Shown one piece after another: positions 18,904-25,983 of a stretch of 25,983 bases of DNA. Under the pieces are notes generated by a model. It searched no databases, was not told where the DNA came from, and saw only the letters and a program-made list of their open reading frames with translations. The translations under genes and the position numbers were made by a program. The stretch comes from Priapulus caudatus (lineage: Eukaryota > Priapulida > Priapulimorpha > Priapulimorphida > Priapulidae), in contig NW_014577986.1 in assembly GCF_000485595.1 (NCBI RefSeq), positions 30,908 to 56,890 of the forward strand. Reading direction: 5' to 3'. Numbering within the stretch: position 1 is the stretch's first letter; the number at the start of each line of letters is the position of its first letter.

Positions 18904-19048
18904 TGTACCTGTGGAGGTATCGACATCCGACGCCGACTGACGGCCCAATCGTGCCTGCTCGGCGTCGTGCTGGTGCGAGGAGCGCCGTGACATAACCTGA
19001 CGCTCAGACGCAGCTCGCCGTCACTCACCTGCGTCCTTAATTACTCAG
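18904..19048 (+). CDS. NF1: NF1 exon E16 (with probable sequence errors)
   Basis: After the acceptor TTCTTGCAG it begins VYLWRYRHPTPTD (human VALYMFLWNPDTEA), later gives SCWCEER with indels (human MSCFRHLCEEADIR), and ends with the block that reads VTHLLPNYQ when corrected (human VSVHNLLPNYN). Several one-base errors break the frame. The terminal segment is recognisable because the following array repeats it many times and allows a consensus. Confidence 0.68.
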
Positions 19049-19607
19049 TACTCCCTCACTCACGTGCTTGCCTAATTGACGCAGGTACGGCCGTCACTCT
19101 CACGCTTCCCTAGCCATTGCTCCTATTACCAGTAACCGTCACTCACCTGCTTACCTATTACCAGGTACGGCGTCACTCACTGCTGCTCCGTGAATACCAG
19201 GTACCTCACCACTCTCTCCTAAATTACCAGGGTACGGTCCGTCCACTCACTCTCTGCCTAATTTACCGAGGTAAACGGCCGTCGACTACACGCTGCTTGC
19301 CGGTAATTACAAAAGGTACGCCGTCCACTGACATTACACCTGCTTCTAATTACCGAGGTACGAATAGTTTCACCGTCACTCACACTGCCTGCCTAAATTA
19401 CCAGTCGCCGTCACTCATCCTGCTGCCTAATTACTCAGGTACGGACGTCCACATCACCGTGCTGCCTAATTCACCGGAGGTACGCCGTCAGCACGGACAC
19501 TCTGCTGCCTAATTACCAGGTACGCTGTCCCACATGCTTCTACCTGCTACCTAATACCAGGTACGCTGTCCCACACATGTTTTTCCTGCTACCTAATTAC
19601 CAGGTAC
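19010..19607 (+). repeat. Exon-end/splice-donor minisatellite of E16
   Basis: About fifteen units of 33-45 bp. The consensus is GCCGTCACTCACCTGCTTCC followed by TAATTACCAG and the donor GTACGG. Translated, the exonic part is AVTHLLPNYQ, which matches the human VHNLLPNYN segment, so the repeat is built from the exon's 3' end. Units differ by many small indels. Confidence 0.88.
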
Positions 19608-19738
19608 GTTGATCCAGAGAACTAGTGATATGTTCATCTCGGTCGGGGAACGCGCGGGCGGGGGTGGTGTCGGGTGTCGTGAGCGTCTCCCCGGACGCGG
19701 TGGCTGATCGAGCGGGCGTTCGCCGCTTCTCTGCGCAG
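19608..19738. other. Intron remainder before E17
   Basis: Unique GC-rich sequence ending at the acceptor TCTGCGCAG. Confidence 0.6.
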
Positions 19739-19855
19739 GTGTATTCGGAGCTGGCAGCAGCGAGCCGTGACCTGACGACGGGCCGCGCAGCCCTGCAGAA
19801 GAAGATCATGTCACTGCTGAGGAAGATTGAGCATTCGACGCAGGGCTGCACGCAG
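19739..19855 (+). CDS. NF1: NF1 exon E17
   Basis: 117 nt, 39 residues, phase 0, acceptor GCGCAG and donor GTGAGG. It reads VYSELAAASRDLTTGRAALQ then KKIMSLLRKIEHSTQG, against human STGRAALQKRVMALLRRIEH. It aligns without gaps directly after LPNYQ of E16, which supports the E16 end. The frame is clean. Confidence 0.97.
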
Positions 19856-20345
19856 GTGAGGCGACGGGACGCGCGGGCGCGCGAGTGATCACCGTGATCG
19901 TTCGATAATCATCGTCACGCTTCCAGGGTTCGATTGCGAGTAAACTGTCTGTTTGTAGCAATTTTGACTCTCTACTGCAAAGTCGGCATTTTGGCCCGCG
20001 TGACAATCGTGCCGGAAAATGAAATCATGTATTACAGGTCTGCAACATCAGACGTTTAACATTCAGAGCTGATCGACTGCAAAACCAATCACCGTTCTAA
20101 TAAATATTTCTAATTTCATCGTTTTTAATCTCACCAATCCTCATCATACAGTCATTCATATGCTTGTATAATCAAAATAAATAAATAAATAATTAATGAA
20201 ATAATTACATAAAAATGTATTTATTATCAAATGCTACTTTATGTTTTGTTACTGTTAGCTCTTGAAACTTTGAAACTTTGAACTGTGAAACTTTGCACTT
20301 GTGATACTTGTGGAATTTATCCAGTTGGGTTTTCTTGTTGTGTAG
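19856..20345. other. Intron E17-E18
   Basis: No feature other than a short repeat of TTGAAACTTTG around 20262-20300. Confidence 0.6.
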
Positions 20346-20521
20346 GCCTGGGAGGATACATTCAGGAACTGGGAGTGTGTGAAGAAGATGCTTGTTACCT
20401 ATCCTAAGTCGGCCGACCACAGCCGCTGCGAGGATCAGATCAACGAGTGGGCCAACATGACGGGGTTTCTTTGTGCGCTAGGGGGCGTCTCCTTACAGAA
20501 GAAAAGCCCTGCCCGACCTAG
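20346..20521 (+). CDS. NF1: NF1 exon E18
   Basis: 176 nt, starts in phase 0 and ends two bases into a codon (AG|C). It reads AWEDTFRNWECVKKMLVTYP and later NEWANMTGFLCALGGVSLQ. Human Trp777 and Trp784 are both conserved, as is the LCALG stretch (human 844-848) where missense changes cause severe neurofibromatosis. It is shorter than human between these blocks. The acceptor is TGTGTAG and the donor is GTAAGG. Confidence 0.97.
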
Positions 20522-20791
20522 GTAAGGTGGTGCCATCTGTTGTCACAATATGGAAACTTTTTCACCCTCTTTACTCCTAAATATATGTTGTATAGTTGTA
20601 TGTTGTAAATATATACTTGTGTTCCATCATGTACAATCCTAACTATTGTACACTAATTGGGTATTATATTGTGGTCTATTAGATTATTACTATTAGTATA
20701 TGTTATATGATGCATAATGAGTAGGTATTATTTGTGGGATGTGTTTATCAGGGTTTGGTGATGGCATTAACACTGCGTGTGATTTTTGCAG

Positions 20792-20890
20792 CAGTATGTC
20801 AGCCTCCACGACGTCGCTACTGACCGATCCGCGCAAGTACAGCATGCTACCAGGGGGCAGCATCGAGCTACAATACTGTCCGGTCACCGA
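20792..20890 (+). CDS. NF1: NF1 exon E19
   Basis: 99 nt. The first base completes a Ser codon from E18 and the last two (GA) open an acidic codon. It reads SSMSASTTSLLTDPRKYSML then GGSIELQYCPVT. This Ser/Thr-rich stretch matches the poorly conserved human region before FMDRLLSLM (about residues 860-890). The acceptor is TTTGCAG and the donor is GTGAGT. The next exon in sequence order should start around human residue 890, but E20 starts at 997. Confidence 0.85.
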
Positions 20891-21020
20891 GTGAGTATAC
20901 CATCTATCACAAGTCGTGGCTGCACGAGGGAATCGTCACGGCGATCGATAACACGTGATAAACTTGACAAGTACATTAACGTTAAACCCGTGAACGTGAA
21001 CGCGATTGCGTATGGGTAGG

Positions 21021-21445
21021 CTTTAATCATGGTTTCTCCTCTTCTCCATCTTTAATCATGGTTTCTCTTCCTCTCCAGCTTTAATCCATGGTTTCTCCTC
21101 CTCTCCTCCATCTTTTAATCATGGTTTCTTTCTCCTCCTCGTCCATCTTTAATGCAATGGCTTCCTCGTTCCTCTCCATCCTTTTAATCAATGGCTTTCT
21201 CCTCCTCTCTCATCTTTAATCATGGCTTCTCTCCCTCCTCGCATCTTTAATCACTGGCTTCCGTCCTCCCTCTCGCATTTTCTTTAACCATGGTTCACTC
21301 GCTTCCCCTCCATACTTTAATCAATGGCTTTCTTCCTCCCCCCGAGTGTCTTCTTCATCATTTAATCATGGCATTCATCCCCGCCTCATCCATATCTTAT
21401 AGAATTTCCGGATTAAGGAGTTTCACCCCTCATCACATCTTTAAT
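21021..21445. repeat. About 30-bp tandem repeat in the intron after E19
   Basis: Roughly a dozen units of CTTTAATCATGG plus TTTCTCCTCCTCTCCAT, the first three or four close to perfect and the rest with growing numbers of indels. The unit begins about 120 bases inside the intron and contains no exon sequence. Confidence 0.88.
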
Positions 21446-23140
21446 CATGGCAATTCTCGCTACTAACCTCTTCTTGCCGTAGATCATCTTCACACTCGTA
21501 TGCGGCGCTAACTCTTCGTTCCGCTGTCCTACCAACCCCTTGTTAAGCATTAAAGCACACTAAGGCAACCCTCAGATGGTCCTTGCAATCTCAGAGCGAG
21601 ATTGTCGTAGATGTTGGGTGACGATGACGCACCCACTGTAACGGCACTACCACAGATGCTGCGACTTATGGAAAATGCTCTTGGCCAGCCTGACACTACG
21701 TAGCCTGTCAGAGCATGCTGGCCAACTTAGAAGTAGCTATTAGGAAGAAACTCTCGAGCTCTGCCAACACTAGTGTAGGCATGCTACAGCCTCCAGCTTT
21801 AAATGCCCACACTCCTTTTTTAAAAGAGAAAGATAGTATTGGCCTTGCACTGTAACGATGAGCCACCGCTCGGGAGTAATAGTCCAGTAGCACTAAAATA
21901 GGCAAGCGTTAATGTCAGTCGTGTTTGCGCATGGCAATACTTACCAAGAGTGTAATATTGGGCCAAAAATTATGCATTACAGAAACGAAGAGGAGTTATC
22001 GTAGCATAGATTTACAACGGATAACATTCATCAGTAAGACCGGACTCTAAGACCATAGGCAGGAAGACCCTTGCAGTAAGGTCCCGCTTAAAAAATGATG
22101 AAATGGAGCTTGTCGCGGCCACCAGTCCAAGGGGTACACGAGAGCTCAGCCCAATCTCCGCTACGTGCCGCTATCGATTAGTGCTAACGCGCATGGCCGA
22201 AACTCCTCTTAATACGAACACCCTCACGAGAGGAGTTTTATCAATTGTGTGACAATAATATGTATTTAACGTAACGAGAGTCGAGCAAGTTCTTCGACAT
22301 ACAGGGTATCCGTCTGCAGGCAGCCTCGCGGTACGTCTTTATATTGTAATGCAGTAGCAAGTAGACCTGTGTTCATGAGTCAGAGCCGAGCAGCAAAGCG
22401 GCTCCTAGCCTGTCATGTGACGTGAAAACCTAAGCCACTGACCAGTACTTATTCGTTGACACGTAACATGTTCATGACACAGTTGCACCATACATGTAAA
22501 GTTACTTTACATAACTACATAATGATTGCTACCTCGCTGCATTCGTACCACCGCACCATCATACAATCTAGAAGTGACACGGTCTTGCATCATTCCTATA
22601 TTCCCTGCCGCCTGTCCTTAGTCCCCCACCTCCTCTCTCGCCTAGTAAGAATAATCATCTGGAGCGTCTTCTGTAGGCGTACTGCAGCGCCAACTGAAAC
22701 GGTGCCTGCGCAAAGAGCGCAAGTATCTCCCGAGAATAATAATGACTTACAACGAATTATGGGCCTTTTAAATAAAGAGGCAGTCATTCAGGGTACAGAT
22801 TTGATGTAATGAAATTTCTATCAGTTCCTATTCTTAAGTAATGAACACAGAGACTTTGCATGTAAGCGCCCCTGCGTAAGGCCAGTCAGTAACAGCAAAT
22901 CTGGTCGTTGTGTATCACGCATGTCGCAAATACTCACAGAGGAGTTATATTTGTGATTAATATGCATTTCATAGGTTAGGGGTATACTCAGCCTAGATTT
23001 ATGTAATAAACTTATTACAGTAGACCTGTGTTCATGATTAGGAGAGGCCGCGCCTAGCCTTAGGGTGAAAACACCCACTGTTTGAAGCGTTTATATCAGG
23101 TACTCGTGCCTCGAGACAGGCAACCTTTCGAGGTCTTCTA
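21446..23140. other. Unassigned region with diverged direct repeats
   Basis: No NF1 exon and no identifiable protein. AGTAGACCTGTGTTCATGA occurs at about 22356 and 23020, each followed by related GCCTAGCC and GTGAAAAC motifs ending CCACTG. GAGGAGTT is shared at about 21990, 22212 and 22940. A perfect interrupted palindrome (TTGGCCAGC / GCTGGCCAA) lies at 21681-21725. The composition looks unlike the neighbouring introns. Confidence 0.5.
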
Positions 23141-23315
23141 GCATCAATCTGGCCATTATATTATTCGGATCACTGGTGCTCGAAAACCTTTCTGAACAGG
23201 CTGACGTCGACAGGCGACCTTTCTGAAGCAGGTTAGTCGAGGTGACCGCTTACTCTGAACAGGTACGTCGAGCAACCTCGTAAGGTAATGTCGACGGCGA
23301 TTTCTGAACAGTGTC
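23115..23315. repeat. About 27-36 bp degenerate tandem repeat
   Basis: Four to six imperfect units around ACCTTTCTGAACAGG and TACGTCGAGGCG. One unit reads CTGAACAG|GTACGT, which resembles a splice donor, so this might be the donor minisatellite of a missing exon, but no exon is recognisable upstream. Confidence 0.55.
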
Positions 23316-24160
23316 TGTTTCGCCATCCGAGGGGCGTCCCCGTTGCGCGACGGGTGCAGACCCGCTCGTCGCAGTACAATACACAATCCTATTATCCCAC
23401 TGTGTCTGGTCCAGAGGTTTCGGCATAAAGATTGTATACTGTTAACGTGGTTACGGGGAGCACGTGCAAACACTAGCGTTTGAAAGATCTGCACTGCTGA
23501 CTTCTCACTGCTGTGCAGGGAGGACTCGCCATGGGCCTTAACCATACATCGTGGATCCCTTCCTTCAGGTGATCCGAAGACGGCCACACGACTCGCAGTT
23601 CATACCGACCACAACATCATCTCATCATGAAGAAAACCGAGAAGCACAAGTCGGGGAGAACTCGTGCTACCCAGAACCATCTCGCGTGACGAGAAACATT
23701 GAGGGCTTGAAATGCTGGAAACGTCGGTCGAATATTAAGTGGCGATTCGATAGTCTGATAAATTCAATCATAATAATACTATTACTTAATTATATATAGT
23801 TATTGATATAATGATAAAATAAATTAACTATATTTTGATATTCATGATAGTTATTATAGAATAATTATAGATATCACATGATATTATATACGCAAGTCAT
23901 AAGACTGACATAGCAATGCGCTTTGTAGAATCGCATCGGATTAGTCCGTATGAGCGTGCGGGGCGGTAGCGCACTACCGTAGAGTCAGTAGCGTCCGTAT
24001 TGAATAAATACCAATCCCGTGCGTCGTGCGTCCGCGTGGCGTCCGTGCGTACGTCAACAGGTTGGGCACAAATCTTAACGCGCTCGACGTACGGTCCCAC
24101 GATTTCGGGACGTTGGGGGGGGTAATCCGAAAACGAGTGGGATGTCGACACAGCTGGGGG
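23316..24160. other. Unassigned intronic sequence
   Basis: Two open frames (minus strand 23587-23156; plus strand 23551-23799) have no recognisable motifs and overlap repeats, so I do not call genes. 23760-23890 is very AT-rich. Confidence 0.45.
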
Positions 24161-24165
24161 TCCAA

Positions 24166-24353
24166 AGGTCAAAGGTCAAGACGGTGTAAAAATAAGGGGA
24201 ACAATTCACTCCTTAACTGAAGGTATAGGAGCAAATGCAGAATTGCGGCACAATCTAAATCGGCTCGAGCCTAGGCTCGTGATAGTCGGTGTAATAGCAC
24301 TCATGGTAGGAAAAGCCTCCTGTCTGAAATTGGAGGTCAAGGTCAAGAGGTCA
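24166..24353 (+). promoter_or_regulatory. Cluster of five AGGTCA half-sites, including a perfect DR1
   Basis: AGGTCAAAGGTCA at 24166-24178 is the consensus DR1 site for nuclear receptors. A second group lies at 24334-24353: AGGTCA, AGGTCA immediately adjacent (TCAAGGTCA, ERR-like), and AGGTCA after two bases. Function is inferred only from the motif. Confidence 0.4.
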
Positions 24354-24594
24354 ATGGCACAGGGCAGATTTTAGACACTTGTTCTTAGGCACATGGTCTT
24401 GAGCCGGAGCGATTGAAAAAATGACTTTTTTGTTTCAGGCGGTGAGCCCTAAGCATTTTAATGGCTTTATTGAAGGACCCGATGAAATGTCCCTTCTGGC
24501 TGACATCGAATCATAACGTGTCGATAACCCTTTGACCCTCAGAGAGGGGTTAAACAATGGATTTTGTTTGACTGTTAACAAGGAGTGAACTGCT

Positions 24595-24687
24595 TTTGCT
24601 AATTAGACCCTCCCCACCTCCCTTCCCCTCCTGCCCGCCCCTTCTCCCACCCCACCACAACCCTCCCCCCACCCTCCCTACCCTCGC
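24595..24687 (-). repeat. Pyrimidine tract, G-quadruplex capable on the minus strand
   Basis: About 90 bases of nearly pure C/T. Read on the minus strand 24685-24659 gives GGGTAGGGAGGGTGGGG, four G-runs with one- or two-base loops, the canonical quadruplex pattern. Confidence 0.6.
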
Positions 24688-24982
24688 AAATCTGCGATAG
24701 TGGGCGTGTCCTAACACTATCGTAGTAACCAACTGCGTGCTGCATATCTGCCGCCTAACAAATGTGGTACTAAGCACGACTGAAATTTTACGTTATAATC
24801 GAGCAACAGACCTCAGATGAGCCAGAACGCTCCTGCGGCTCTTGTTATATATATTATTAATATCAATGATGTCCGCATTCATGTTTGATTTTGTGAGTTG
24901 AAATTCAGGAGGACGGTTTTGCGATGAGCGCGTTTCTTGAATGTTTGCATTGGAGTGACGTGTTCGTGGTTGAATGGCGCAG

Positions 24983-25055
24983 GTATGTGAGGCATCTGGA
25001 CAGCACAGTGCACACGATTCACATCAAGACCAAACTCTGCCACCTGGTGGTCGCA
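24983..25055 (+). CDS. NF1: NF1 exon E20
   Basis: 73 nt. The first base completes an Arg codon (human Arg997) and it ends in phase 0. It reads YVRHLDSTVHTIHIKTKLCH then LVVA, against human YVRVLGNMVHAIQIKTKLCQ. The acceptor is GGCGCAG and the donor is GTAAGT. The human exon starts at the same phase. The intron after LVVA is additional relative to human. Its incoming phase fits E19's outgoing phase, but about 107 residues are missing between them. Confidence 0.95.
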
Positions 25056-25400
25056 GTAAGTACCGTTCAGCAACGAGATGAAACGTTGTTAAAGATTTCC
25101 TTCGTTGCTAGTGACTTCACATAGCTTGCAACACTAGTGAAGTATGTGTAATGTATATATATAATATACTAATACAGTATATTTACATCAGATCTTTTTG
25201 AAGCTTCAAGTACTAATAAGTCAAATAATAGTGTTATTGATAAAACTGATATTATAATATGATGTATATATAATATGATAAAATAACTAACATAAACAAT
25301 ATGACAAACGTCACCAAATACGAAGTCATTGTGAGTCGGCAGTCAATGATCGCTCGACACGATCGCGACTTGAAGGCCGTGAACCTCCCACGTGTTCCAG

Positions 25401-25540
25401 ATGATGAACAGACGGGATGACCTGTCGTTCCCGGCAGAGATGAAGTGTAGGAACAAGCTGGTGGAGTACCTCGTCGACTGGATCATGGGAAGTTCCAGCC
25501 AGCTGGTCCCGCAGCAGGGAGACATCTCCTCACTAACGAG
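25401..25540 (+). CDS. NF1: NF1 exon E21
   Basis: 140 nt, starts in phase 0 and ends two bases into a codon (AG|). It reads MMNRRDDLSFPAEMKCRNKL, then VEYLVDWIMGSSSQ, then SSLT(R), against human MMARRDDLSFCQEMKFRNKM and CLTR. The acceptor is GTTCCAG and the donor is GTGAGA. The last 22 bases with the donor are repeated downstream. The protein continues beyond the window. Confidence 0.96.
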
Positions 25541-25983
25541 GTGAGAGGTGGTGCATTCACCACGAGGAGCGGGGGCGTGTGTGTGTGTGTGCGTGCGTAA
25601 AGGCGTGCGTGCATGCGGGCAAGTGAGACATCTCAGGGCAAACTACTCACACGAGGTGAGAGCATGGTAAGGCGGCATCACAAGCACGGGACGGCGGGTG
25701 TGGTGCGCGTGCGTAGCGTGCCGTGCGTGCTATGCGGCGTGAGACTCTCCTCAACATAACGAGGTGAAGTGTTGGCATTCACCCAAGTGCGCCACGAGGA
25801 GAACGGGGGGCTGTGTGTGTGCGATGCGACGGTGGCGTGCCCAGGAAAGTCGAGATGCGTCGTGCGTGCGTCGCATGACGCGGACCGAGACCACGGGCCA
25901 GTGAGACAATCCACTCAACCAACAGTGAGGTGGTAGCATCACCACGGAGGGCGGGGGACGTGTGTGTGTCACGTTAGCGTGCT
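25519..25983 (+). repeat. Exon-end/splice-donor minisatellite of E21
   Basis: Four units start at 25519, 25625, 25741 and 25903 with GAGACATCTC or a variant. Each carries an ACGAG|GTGAG-like junction (degraded to ACAGTGAGG in unit 4), then GGTGGTGCATTCACCACGAG, a G-rich stretch and a GT/TGCG run. The unit length is 106-162 bp. The array runs off the window end. Confidence 0.85.

Noticed and set aside
17500-19048. The whole gene being a pseudogene because E14-E16 are frameshifted
   Set aside because: All flanking exons are clean with good splice sites, and the breaks coincide with a region of general one-base indel noise.
23156-23587. Minus-strand open frame of 143 codons
   Set aside because: No recognisable domain; it overlaps a degenerate tandem repeat.

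Overview
This is animal genomic DNA carrying the 5' half of one intron-rich gene on the + strand: the orthologue of neurofibromin (NF1), a RAS GTPase-activating protein. Twenty coding exons (numbered here E2 to E21) are recognisable. Their protein aligns with human NF1 from about residue 21 to about residue 1065, which is the N-terminal HEAT-like region and the cysteine/serine-rich region. Exon lengths and phases often equal the human ones: E2 is 144 nt and E3 is 84 nt, as in human, and E7 has the length of human exons 6+7. Exon 1 with the start codon and the promoter lie before the window. The GAP-related domain and C-terminus lie after it. The host is an invertebrate. A cephalochordate (amphioxus) is my best guess, because minisatellites across exon/intron borders have, as I recall, been described there, but the sequence does not prove it.

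Layout. 1-1300: GA and TGCG repeats, an intact but out-of-order copy of exons E9 and E10, and a 24-bp tandem array with seven CACGTG sites. 1778-3085: a non-autonomous PIF/Harbinger DNA transposon with inverted ends, a TAA target duplication and a decayed DDE transposase. 4656-9145: exons E2-E8, clean and in order. 9146-14760: CT and TGCG satellites, a second copy of E9/E10 in the expected place, a 25-base N gap, unmatched sequence, then a third, error-rich copy of the same block. 15217-16111: E11-E13, clean. 16112-19610: E14-E16, riddled with small indels and interleaved with minisatellites. 19739-20890: E17-E19, clean. 20891-24982: no NF1 exon, although about 107 residues of the protein should be coded here. 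24983-25540: E20 and E21. The window ends in another minisatellite.

The main discovery candidate is a recurring architecture. At four different exons (E10, E13, E16, E21) the last bases of the exon, the 5' splice site and the first intron bases form the unit of a tandem minisatellite that then fills the start of the intron. Each array therefore presents several to more than twenty copies of its own splice donor. Unit sequence and length differ at each exon (about 49, 34, 35-40 and 106-162 bp), so these arose independently by the same process, not by spread of one element.

Caveats. The triplicated E9/E10 block, the N gap, the abrupt changes in indel rate and the missing coding segment all point to imperfect assembly or uncorrected long-read gap filling. 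Copy numbers and the frameshifts in E14-E16 and in E9/E10 copies 2 and 3 should not be read as biology without raw-read support.
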